NCBI GenBank assembly: GCA_034620365.1
Contig: JAQGEQ010000170.1
Span: 806,001-870,000, forward strand
Direction: 5' to 3'
DNA: 64,000 bases
Source of the DNA: Pegea sp. RAD2-039
Lineage: Eukaryota; Chordata; Thaliacea; Salpida; Salpidae
Position numbers and translations under genes: made by a program. Shown in pieces: positions 11,958 to 24,698 of the stretch. Numbering within the stretch: position 1 is the stretch's first letter; each line of letters begins with the position of its first letter. The notes beneath the pieces are model-generated. The model saw nothing but the letters and a program-made list of their open reading frames with translations, had not been told where the DNA came from and ran no database searches.

Positions 11958-12692
11958 CTAAATTTCATTTTGTCTTTCGTACAAACGCATCAGATTATCA
12001 TAACTAACAGCGTAAAAAAAGTCAAGATTTAATTCACTATCACTAATACCATCAGCATTTAACGAGTCATGAAGCTTAGAAGCTTCTTCTAACCATTCAT
12101 TACCATCCGCAAAACCTCCAAAAGTTCTACGAATAATTTGATGAATACAAGCCTATATGTAAATTAAATCACTTGACATAAATTTGCATCTCTTGAAGAT
12201 CCACCAATGAAGTTTCATCTACAGTTGAAGCAGGAGGGCTTGAGATTGAGTTGGATATAAGAAGCATCATTGTGTAGGTATTTTTACAAAAGGAACATGG
12301 TCTTGTTGGAAACTTCATGATAATAGGAGTAGTCATCTCCATCTGCAGGCCTACAAGCAATAAAGTTTTACTTTTTATCTTTTGGAAACACTTTTTCATA
12401 TTCTTACTTTCGTTGTTTGCACCTTCAATATAATCAGAAAGTTTCGAGAACATTTCAAACTGTACCTCTCCAAGAATAGCACCGCTCATACTGGTAGAGA
12501 CCCACTTAGTCACATTATAGCTTCGTACTTCGTATTCATCATTCTGAGGATTAAATAACTTAAACTAAATTTATTTTTTTAAGTTTCACCAACTTTTTCT
12601 ACAATTGTATAATCAGGAGTTTCATAACCATTGTAAGTTCCAGCAACAGCTACAGAGATAATTGAAGCAAAAAGAAAAATGAACAGTTCCAT
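11958..12692 (-). CDS. Secreted SOUL/HEBP-family haem-binding protein
   Basis: The product (193 aa as modelled) belongs to the SOUL/HEBP family, which binds tetrapyrroles. Exons on the minus strand: 12692-12594, 12543-12408, 12350-12173 and 12126-11958. It starts with a signal peptide (MELFIFLFASIISVAVAG), so it is probably secreted. Family marks are DEYEVRSY, TKWVST, YIEGAN, MTTPIIMKF, KTFGGFADGNEW and the terminal YERQNEI. Introns are 50, 57 and 46 nt. The 57-nt intron (12407-12351) has no stop and is a multiple of three, so reading through it gives a continuous but wrong frame; family alignment supports removing it. The first intron needs the unusual donor GTTGGT. I cannot assign HEBP1 versus HEBP2. 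Confidence 0.9.
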
Positions 12693-14528
12693 GTTTGTAG
12701 TTCTAAATGAATTAATATCTTCTTACCCATAGTTATATACTCCATTCTAACTACGTGACTTCTTATTATTTCTACTTATGAATTTCTTCATTAGTGAGTT
12801 TTTTCTTTCTTACGTGAACTTCTTTTAAAGTTTATTGCTATCATTAAGATATTAGTTTATAAAAACAAACAACTTTACTTTCTCTAATAATGATTTTCAA
12901 TAATAATTATTTTCAAATTAAATAATAATCACAACTTTATGTTACAATTAAGTTGTGAATAAGATCAAGTTTTAATTAAATTATTCACTCTAAAACATAA
13001 ACAACATTATCTTTGTATATTCAAAATTCAGTAATTAAAAGAAAAGAAGGAAATATTTTGTTTTTCGTTTGTAATAGTCGTTTGCGTGGAACATGAAAAT
13101 CAGTAGAAACATTTTTTCGGAAAACTTCTTTCTTCAAAGTAATTACTCTTCATTATTCAAAAGACTTAATTTTTAATACTTGGATTTATTTTCGAATCAT
13201 TGATTAGATGAAGCAATCAACAGTTTGTAAAATCATTCAATATACAATTGTTATATAACAAACTTTAAGCTTTAAAAGTATTTTGTTATTAAGGAACTTA
13301 AATAAATAATTAAAATTTTGCATTTTGAATCCTTATTTAGTAATATTTTGTTTATAGATCACAATCTGTATCATTTTCTCAGAGAATTGCCCCAATTAAC
13401 CCTTTCAAAAATTGTAATAACACATAATAGGCAAATAGTTTTGTCAATCAACTAACTCTTGTGATAATAACCCTTAAACAGAGCTTTATTCAATTGTAAA
13501 AGACGACTAATAACAACGGTAGGCCACTACTGACTGCGCGGCGATCGAATGAACTAATATTTTGGAAAGCGCGAATACACATTTACGTGAGCGGTAAAAT
13601 ATTATACAATTCAGATATACCAGATTCTTCCGATTAAGTTGTTTAATCTTAACAGCGAGGACTTCACTTTGTATCATCAACGCCTAGTAGTGCCATCTTA
13701 ACCCTTTAAATGATCCTGTGGACCAATGAGCCTCCACTCCACTACCCTCCCAACTCTTTAGATCAACGTCACAATGTTTTGGACTTTATCGTTATATTTG
13801 AAGTGGGAACATACTCATATAAATCTAATATAAACAAAATTGTTTGGGAAATTTATAATGATGAATAAACAGTATTTATCTAAATTAATATTTTAGGATC
13901 TTCTCATTATAATCAAGAACTTAAAAAAAACTTCAGCTTTTCTCTCAACTTCAATTTTAGATGATCATAATTATTTTGTTAAGATATAATCTTTTTCAAA
14001 GCAGTTTAATTAAAACACAAAAAAAACTTTATTTAATAATTATTCAAAAAGATTGAACTAAAAAATAAGTTTATAGTTATCATTGGGAGTCAAAAAAACA
14101 TAATTATTTTCAATTTAGTTTGGTGAAAGACAACCCGACTAGGAAATGAACATTCACTGACAACAACTGAAAGGTTCATACCACTAAATGTAGTTTCAGC
14201 ATCATCTATCTTATTTTCATTCTTTAAATCTTATTTTAGTTTCGTGACAGTCAGATATCATTTCAAACGTTTAGAAGTAGTTACTTACGTTTTCATTTTA
14301 CTACAAACGAGATTTGATGTGGTTCGTACTTGCAATCTAACTCTCATCTCACTATAACCTGAATTATATCACAAGATCCTTAAGATGAAGAAATGAGACG
14401 AAATGTTGTTAAAAAGATGTAATTCGATACTAACAAGTCCGGCAAAAAACTGAACAATATATTACAAACGAATAAAATCTTCTAATGGTCTAGATGGAAT
14501 TAACTGCCGAACAGCCAACAGGATATCT
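12693..14528. other. Intergenic, between HSP90 3' end and HEBP 5' end
   Basis: Mostly A/T-rich with no exon seen. A more complex, CG-containing patch lies at about 13520-13760. It carries GGCCACTACTGA near its start and, in inverted orientation, a similar GGCACTACTAGGCG near 13690, which hints at an old inverted-repeat element. It was not classified. Confidence 0.4.
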
Positions 14529-17505
<2,977 letters not shown>

Positions 17506-17627
17506 CTACAAATAAAAAGGTTTTAATTATTTTTCCTTATTGGATTTATATTTTCTAAAATTAAACTTCGTCAAAATTCTGGATGAATTTCAAAGATAAC
17601 TTGAAAGTCTAGTTAACACCAACTCAC

Positions 17628-18453
17628 CTTTTATAAATTCAAATAGATGAGCTTTTAGACAGAAAGCAAACTATACCAAATCTAGAAAATATTTAGAAAG
17701 TAATTAGAACAGAACCGAAAAACTATTAAATAAAACTTTTATGTAAAATTAAAATATATTTTATCAAAAAAAAAGACTAAAACTGCTTTTTGGTAAATAA
17801 GAGATTTGGTTTAAATTCAAATCAAGTTTAAATATAAACCATTTTCAAATCTCTCTAAAAAAAGAACTTTGATTTAAAAATATAATTTTCTATTATCCCA
17901 ATGATTCAAAAAAATGAAAAAAGCTTAATTTGATTTCAGCTAAATATAGAAAAAGTTTAAAAGAATACAATTGTAGTTATTTGAATATGAAAATTTTAGT
18001 AGTTTAATAAATTTCCTAAATAAAAAGGAAGTTAAAAACGATATCTAAAATTCTAAATAACCTATAAAGATATTTTAATGATTAAAATGGTCTTCATCAA
18101 ACATATGTCTTAAAAAAATTGTAACAAAATTTATATTAAAATAAACAGAATTAAACGTATGTCGCAAAGAAATGTTTTAAATGCATTAAAAAAAGTTTTA
18201 TTTTATACTTTTAATCATACTAAACAATATTTGATATAAAATATACTTTATAAAAAAAATATCACCAACAACAAATACGAAAGAGATAAACTACTACTAT
18301 CGAAAAAATAGCTGTTACCCCAACGAGTAATTAAAACGAGAAAGAACTAAGTTTAAACGATATTGAAAAGCAGAATTTTAGAATTTTCTAGAATTATGTT
18401 CGACCACTAAAGGGGGCTATTTTTTTTTAAACTTTCTTCATCAAAGAATTCTT
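17628..18453. other. HSP90 5' flank
   Basis: A/T-rich sequence with partial GAA/TTC arrays at about 17640-17720 and the full heat-shock element at 18381. Just beyond that element is CCACTAAAGGGGGC (18404-18417), which looks like a CTCF-type site. No exon was identified beyond the putative 5'-UTR exon ending at 17628. Confidence 0.4.
18381..18401. promoter_or_regulatory. Heat-shock element upstream of HSP90
   Basis: GAATTTTCTAGAA at 18381-18393 gives three alternating units GAA-nn-TTC-nn-GAA, the consensus for HSF1, with another TTC at 18399-18401. It lies 876 bp upstream of the HSP90 ATG and about 750 bp above the putative 5'-UTR exon end, so the start of transcription may lie nearer to it than the ATG suggests. 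Confidence 0.55.
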
Positions 18454-18840
18454 TTATAACCTAAAATTAGTTACAAAATCAAAAAATAACTTCTTGACTA
18501 GTAAAAACTCTTTGGTCAAGTTATATCTTTTTTGTTGGCCTGCTTTAGACGAGAACGGCCTTGGCATATATTTGCCAGAAAATAAGTTATGGAGATTCAA
18601 CAGTTGCTCACGCAACAAGACTTCACTCTCCACGCCAGCCAAACTATACAGCGGAACAAACGGACTGTTGCAACTACTTCCGGCTGGTGTTGCAGAAGCT
18701 GCCAGAACAACACTGAGTATAGCGACGATCTGCCTACATGGCTCCAACTCCGGCTGTAACTTCAGATTTTTGCGTCTCCTAGAAGTGTTGTCATTAAGCA
18801 GAATTACATGGCCCTTCTACCTGGGTTTTTATAGACTTTT
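18454..18840 (-). other. GC-rich island with open minus frame, possible retroelement relic
   Basis: This block is much richer in G+C than its surroundings. On the minus strand a frame is open from about 18822 to a TAA at 18454. Its beginning (KGHVILLNDNTSRRR) recalls the end of integrase in BEL/Pao-type retroelements, and a TATA-like CTATAAAAACC lies just upstream (about 18831-18821). The frame has no early in-frame ATG; the first is at ATGCCAAGG near the middle. Because the resemblance is short, a relic of a retroelement and a small unrecognised exon are both possible. Confidence 0.3.
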
Positions 18841-19524
18841 TTTTGTCGCCAAAATATTAAAATTAAAAAAAAAGGTTATATTAGGCCAATATTTGACGGA
18901 AATCGATTAAAAAAAATTAATTTAATCTTGTCTTTCGAGTTGACTGTATTTTATAGGAAACCCCTTGCAAAGAAACTAAAGCAAATCTTTTCATGTCTTT
19001 TTCTTGTACACTTTTGGTACCTTTTTTCTGTATTACTTTAGCAAGTGGAAAGTCGAACGAAAACTGCTTCAAGAAAGCTTTTCTTCGGCTATTTCAAAAA
19101 CGGTTATCAAGTTGTTAATTGATAATCAGTATAAAGTCGATTGAGTGCTAATTTATGAGCAAAGAATAGGTTTGAATCCCACCTCGTCGGGCAAGTAATC
19201 TCATACGAGTTAGCGAGTGCGGAAAGTATATTCCCAGCTATGAGTAAGTATTGTAACTACCTTCTTGCTACGGAGGAAGCAAAGGTATCAGTAGTAAACG
19301 CAGACAGAAAATATAAAATCAGTTTGCCTCAATGTTACCATCCCAATTCACTAACTCTAGTCACTGAGCAGCGGATCTATGCAAAGGAGATAGATCAGTG
19401 CACAATGTATTCCCCGATAATAAAATCTCTTTTGGAAGCAGGAAGAAGTGTGTCTGTCAACTTTTTTCCATCTATTTCTTTCCCCTTAAAGCTTAGCTAA
19501 CAATAATGCGCCTATGCATACCAT

Positions 19525-20499
19525 ATGCAAACTATGGTGGATTCACATAAAAGTGGCAAGACCTTACGGTCTACTGTAAAGAAAAATCCTGAAAGACCGA
19601 CTTCGTCAAAGCAAGATTGCAATTGCCGATCCTGCAATAGAATTTGCTCTGGTGAAGATCCGGTAATTGAATGCTTCAAATGTCTCTCCTGCTTTCATCT
19701 CACCTGTAGTGATGTGAGCAAGAAAATTTATGATATGTTTGATAAAAACCAGATGAAGCAATTGGGATTTAAATGGTTTTGCATTAAATGTAGAACCATG
19801 GACACAACAGCTCCCTCAACCAATTCTGATGAAAATATATTATCAGACATTAGCAAATCGGTATCTGCTGAATTAGAAAAACTTAAATCGGAAATTGCCA
19901 AAGATGTTGCCAAGATTGACGAAAAGGTATCTAGTTTGTCCAAATCAATGGACGAACTGAATGCCTCTACAAAGAAACAAGTCACATGGGCCTCGGTGGT
20001 CGGTGATCCCAGTTCTGACAAAAATGCTAACATGGTGCAGCTTCTTGCCAAGAAGGTCACCGACACGCACAAAAAACTCACTGTAGACCGTGAGGACAGA
20101 GAAAACAATGTCATCATCTTTAATGTCTCTGAGACTGATAAAGATGATGACGGTGAGTTTTTTAATCAAATGTGCTCTCAAAGCCTTGATTTTGTGGACG
20201 TTCCAAAGGTATCAATGACTAGACTTGGAGCAAAAAGCTCAGATCATCAAATACCGCTGAAAGTATCCTTTCAAGAAAATTGGAATCAGCTACCATCAGG
20301 CATTGCCATGTCGAAGTCACTCGCATTGTTCAAGCAGAAGTTAAACCGTTATAATATTGCCAACATTGTCATTTATAAACTGTGTTTTTTTTCTCTTTTT
20401 TATATTATTAACATTCCATGTAATTGTTTATTGTCATATGCTTTGAGTGATATCGAAATACCATGTGCTACATCTTTTGCTTTCTATATTTTTGACTAA
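19525..20499 (+). CDS. LINE ORF1-type protein with PHD finger and coiled coil
   Basis: The 324-codon frame starts with a Cys/His zinc finger of PHD type (CNCRSC, then CFKC, CFHLTC, WFCIKC; residues about 32-90), a region rich in Lys/Glu/Ser that suits a coiled coil (about 105-150), and ENNVIIFNVSE (about 193), the signature that opens the RNA-binding part in ORF1 proteins of several LINE clades. After about residue 275 the sequence changes to low-complexity hydrophobic residues and then the element's 3' end, so the true ORF1 is cut off. ORF1 proteins bind element RNA and help retrotransposition. The start at 19525 is approximate; a shorter frame at 19240-19500 upstream may be 5'-UTR. Confidence 0.8.
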   Translation: MQTMVDSHKSGKTLRSTVKKNPERPTSSKQDCNCRSCNRICSGEDPVIECFKCLSCFHLTCSDVSKKIYDMFDKNQMKQLGFKWFCIKCRTMDTTAPSTNSDENILSDISKSVSAELEKLKSEIAKDVAKIDEKVSSLSKSMDELNASTKKQVTWASVVGDPSSDKNANMVQLLAKKVTDTHKKLTVDREDRENNVIIFNVSETDKDDDGEFFNQMCSQSLDFVDVPKVSMTRLGAKSSDHQIPLKVSFQENWNQLPSGIAMSKSLALFKQKLNRYNIANIVIYKLCFFSLFYIINIPCNCLLSYALSDIEIPCATSFAFYIFD

Positions 20500-20589
20500 A
20501 TAGATGTTATTTGTGAGAATGTGTATTAGCGAGAGGTGTTCTCTTCAGGTACCCTCCTTCGCATTTATTGTAATAAATAAATAAATAAT
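19525..20589 (+). mobile_element. Internally deleted non-LTR retrotransposon (LINE)
   Basis: ORF1 runs directly into the LINE 3' terminus (20514-20568) and an ATAAATAAAT tail. No endonuclease or reverse transcriptase ORF lies between them, so about 3 kb of a normal LINE is missing and this copy cannot move by itself. The left boundary is uncertain and may lie before 19240. The 3' end is shared with the SINE at 2842-3025. Confidence 0.8.
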
Positions 20590-22934
20590 GAAAATAACAA
20601 GCACCTATTCATCTTCATTCTTATCAAAAAAATGTTGTAACCTTTTAGTAAATAAAGTACCTCTTAGTGGTTTTTATAAAATAAATTACTCTTTGTAATG
20701 AATTGGTAGGTCTTTGATTTTTGTGAGCTGACTAAAATTAATAAATCCGTCTAGAATAAAGACTCGGTCTAGAAACTGCTGAATTTGAGCAAAGAAAATC
20801 ACCTCCCAATAAAATAAGTAATTATTGATATTTTCGTTTATCATTTTATCACTTTTTGATTGATTGTTAATTATTTAACCCAATTATTTATTTTAATTAT
20901 TTGATGACCGTTGAATGTAAAAATTAGCTCTTTAATCAGTCAGTCTACAAGCAAGGCCTCATCATTATGTCCTTTAAACAATTTTCGGTTAACAATACCA
21001 AGCCCTAAAAAATACAATATTATATAATATTGGGCTTAGAGATACCTGATGGAAACCCCTAAAAATCGATGATTTATTGAAGGGCATTTAACAGAAGTTT
21101 TTTTTTCCTTTTTTTTTATGAGTATAATTATTTACATTAAAATACATCGTCATGACAATCTTCTTGACAAAAGCATTTCCATAATAAATACGATGTTTAT
21201 TATTATACTTTTTTAAGATACTTTCAATAATCTCAAAGTTAAATTTTTGCCTGATTTACTTTTACCTAATTTACTTATTGGCTATATTTATTATATACTT
21301 TCTGTTTGATTGCTTTCAGCCATCTTACTCCGCAAAACACATTAGTAACCAAGTAGAAATAAATTCAAATAGGAGTGTACTTATCGATATACAAAAGCGT
21401 TACCGCAGTAAGTCCTTCAGCACCCTTAGTCACCAAGAACAAATTCAACTCTTGAATGGATAATTTTGTAAAACTTTGTTTCAAAAATTAATCTTTCATT
21501 TTGATCTGAGGTGAACTGCTTTTTATAGCCAACAAAATTACTCAACCAGCTTTACAATCAAATTTCTTGCACTGATTTGGTAACTGAAATTTTGCATCAA
21601 AGACTGTTAAATTTTTTTATAATATTTAAGTTGTTGCAACTAAAGTGGAAAATTGTGTTGACTTTTTTCAACTATAAAGCCTATACAGGTTTCTGACCAA
21701 TAAAAAATTGCCATATAAATTAGTTTAATAAAAAATAATTTCTAAGCTCGACAAATAATTTCAAAAGTAAGAGTTTTGAAGTTTTAAGACTTTTGATAAG
21801 CCTCAACAAATATATGAACTATCTATACTTTGTAATCTTTGATGTACTTATAAGTTGTAAACAACATTTTAGTTTTTATAAAACAGTCAGTAATCAAATA
21901 GTTTTTCTACTTTTATGTTTGTATGGAAGTGAATAAGAAAATGTATGACTCCCAAATATATAATTAAATATTTAACAGTTTTATATCTAAGTGTACATTT
22001 ATATCATTTAATAAAATATTTAAACTCTTTATCAAAATTAGACCCAATTCTTTTCATTAACTGATTATACTATTATGGATTTTTATAGAGCAATAATTTT
22101 GTTTGGTCACATTGTTCAACATTTGGTGTAAAAAATGGTTTTTATTTAATCTTAAGAAATATCCCAGACTGTTACCCGTTTATTTATTTTTTGGAATCTT
22201 GTTAAAAAACTAAGTGGTATTAATTAACAATGTTAAACAATAGTATTAATTTATTTTGGTACTTTGAAATTTTATATTTAATAACCGTAGAACTATTTCT
22301 CTTTCTATGAATTATGTATAGTGTGTTGAATTATGTGTGCTATCATTTTATTATTTTAACTAACTTAATATTTGTTTCCATGTTTAATTCTGAACGAGGT
22401 GTTAAAATTTAAGATCTTTATGATAAAATTATTGTATATTTTTGATAAATATTTTAGAAAATATACAAATATATATATTTTGATTCATTTATACTTCAGC
22501 AAACTAAATTGATGATAAAGCTATTATAACTTTTTTATTATTAATTTTAAATGTACTAAAGAAATAAAATAATTAAACGAAAGTTAGTTTGTATTTTAAC
22601 AACAATTTTGTTACATTTTTGTATCAATACTTATTTTTGAAGTAAATTCTTTGATTGACTTGAATATAAATATTATAATTGATTTATACATAATTGTGAT
22701 TAAAATTTAGATTTTCTTATTACTAATCTTTAAATAATTCAAAGGTTCTAAATAAAATGTTTACAAATTTTTATTTTGTTGTAAAATTATTTTTCAAATA
22801 TGCTAAGAGAAAACTTTAAAATTCTATTTATAATCGATAATATTTTTTATAATTTCTTTTTCTTATATTGTTAATGTTATTTTATTGTATTTAGTATAAT
22901 TATAGATAAATTTCTCTTTATAAAAATAAGAGTG
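20590..22934. other. Intergenic, upstream of UTP18
   Basis: A/T-rich sequence. One short segment at 21320-21463 looks partly coding (listed separately). No RNA gene or element was recognised elsewhere. Confidence 0.5.
21320..21463 (+). CDS. Possible orphan terminal exon
   Basis: After a good acceptor (TGATTGCTTTCAG, ending 21319) a frame runs 48 codons to TAA at 21463 with a balanced residue mix (for example SVLIDIQKRYRSKSFSTL) and codon use more like exons than the flanks. No partner exon was found upstream and no family was recognised. It may be a pseudo-exon. Confidence 0.25.
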   Translation, partial: PSYSAKHISNQVEINSNRSVLIDIQKRYRSKSFSTLSHQEQIQLLNG

Positions 22935-24698
22935 ATGTTGCGTTTGACTAAGAAACGAAAAGTTCTTGATTCACAAGTAATTGAAGAAGATGAAACTGAT
23001 CAAACATTTGATGAAAATATAAAAGAAGTTTCAACTAAAGCTACTAAAAAGTTAAAAAAGGATCAACAAATTGATGATAACTTGGAAAGTTTAATATATA
23101 ATGGGATTGTTACTGATGATGAAGATGATGAAAAAGATACAGATGCAGTAGAAGATAAAAGAATTGAGGCAGAAGAAGAGAGTCTTTGGTCTGATGATGA
23201 TGACGATGACAATGATGAAGAAAGAAAAGAAAAGTTTGAAAAACTGATGGGTCCTGTCCCTGAGTGGGCTAAACCTAAGACAGATGATCATGATAATGTC
23301 CTTGATGATTTCAATACTGAGCTGTTGTCTTCAAAACAAAAATATTTATCTCATACTAATCTTAAAATTGTAAAATGTGTAGATGCAAATAAGCAAGAAA
23401 GATCAAAGGCTAAATTGGAGGCTTGTGAGTTTCATAAGACATCACGAATTATTCTCACTGCTAGTCAAGATCATAGACTCAATTTATTTCAAGTTGATGG
23501 AAAGAATAATGCAAAAATTCACAGTATCTTTATGGAGAACTATCCTATAAGATGTGCTCATTTTTTAAGTAATGGAAGTGAAATTATGATGTCTTCTCAT
23601 CTTCCGTGGATGTTTACTTATGATATGCTTAGTGGTAAAGTTACTAGAAATTGTTGCATCAAAGGTCTTGACCATCAGTCTATGAAAAGCTTTAAAGTTT
23701 CTCCAAATGGAAAACATCTTGTATTTTTATCAAGGTATATGAAAGTTTGGTTATCACTCAAAAAATTGTATTCAAAATTAATACTTTTGTATAACTAGAA
23801 ACAAATTTTTTACTTGAAAAGTATACACAATTCTAATATAATCGATTAATAAGAAAATTATTTTAAACAATTTTTTATCACAGCTATGGAAAAATGCATG
23901 TAGCTTGTCAAACTAGTAAAGAGTTGATAAAAACTTTAAAGATGAACGGGTCTGTTGAAGATGTTGCTTTTTTCAATGATGGTGATTCTATGTTGTCATA
24001 TGGTGATGATGGAGTCGTATATACTTGGGATATGAACACGCTACAGTGTGTATCTACGTTTAGTAACCAGGTAACTTATCACTTATTTATGTTAAGGTAT
24101 TAGCTCTCAAACAAATATATTGTTTAAATAATTTGTTAAGTATTGTTACTACTTAACAATATTTTAATTCTTGTGAGATTTTTTATCATTTTTAAATTTA
24201 TTATTTTTATTAAATGTTTGATTCGATGTTTTAATATAATAAGTTTGAATTTTGGATATAATTGTAATAGACATTAAACTTCTATTCATAGCTTTTATTT
24301 TACTACAGATCTCTACAAACGGAACAACAATTGATTGTACTAGTAATGGAAAATACTTTGCTTGTGGATCTGATAGTGGTTATGTTGATGTATTTCAATC
24401 AGAAGCATCTGAACCAGTCTTACAAAAATCTTACAAAAACATCTTGACACCGTTATCTTGTTTAAAGTTTAATAACTCAGGAGAAATATTAGCAATGGCA
24501 TCTAATATGGCTAACTGCGCAATCAAACTTGCCAATACTAGTCATTCAAGTGTTTACAGCAACTTTCCAACATTTACTGATAAAAAGCTGGAAAAAGTTC
24601 GATTAATTGATTTTTCTCCAAATGACGGTTACATGTTGTTGGGTAATGGCACTGGTAGAGCTTTACTTTACCGTCTCAATCATTATTCAAGCTACTGA
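22935..24698 (+). CDS. UTP18: UTP18, WD-repeat protein of the SSU processome
   Basis: UTP18 is a nucleolar WD40 protein of the U3 snoRNP/UTP-B complex, needed for 18S rRNA processing. Exons 22935-23734, 23884-24070 and 24309-24698 join in frame to 458 aa. The N-terminus is charged, with KKRKV (possible nuclear signal) and acidic runs (DDEDDEKD, SDDDDDDNDEE). PVPEWAKP precedes the propeller (about residues 145-458). WD-type blades include ILTASQDHRLNLFQVDG and MLSYGDDGVVYTWD. The C-terminal segment with IDFSPNDGYMLLGNGTGRALLYRL and final HHY-like NHYSSY is the most family-specific part. The ATG at 22935 follows a purine-rich AAAATAAGAGTG. Exons here are A/T-rich, unlike CDK11. Confidence 0.95.

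Noticed and set aside
17506..17660. Sequence before the HSP90 5'-UTR donor (ATCTATTTGAATTTATAAAAG) recalls the ascidian spliced-leader exon
   Set aside because: The match is broken by an insertion, and it fits an ordinary 5'-UTR exon end. A short A/T-rich match is weak evidence for a spliced-leader RNA gene.
18454..18747. Neuropeptide precursor on the minus strand (hydrophobic start, KR sites)
   Set aside because: The apparent start codon is TTG, the hydrophobic part lies inside a longer open frame, and the only in-frame ATG comes after it.
19169..19191. B-box-like GGTTTGAATCCC suggesting a tRNA or second SINE head
   Set aside because: The T-arm stem does not pair well and no A box lies at the right distance, so I do not call a tRNA or SINE.
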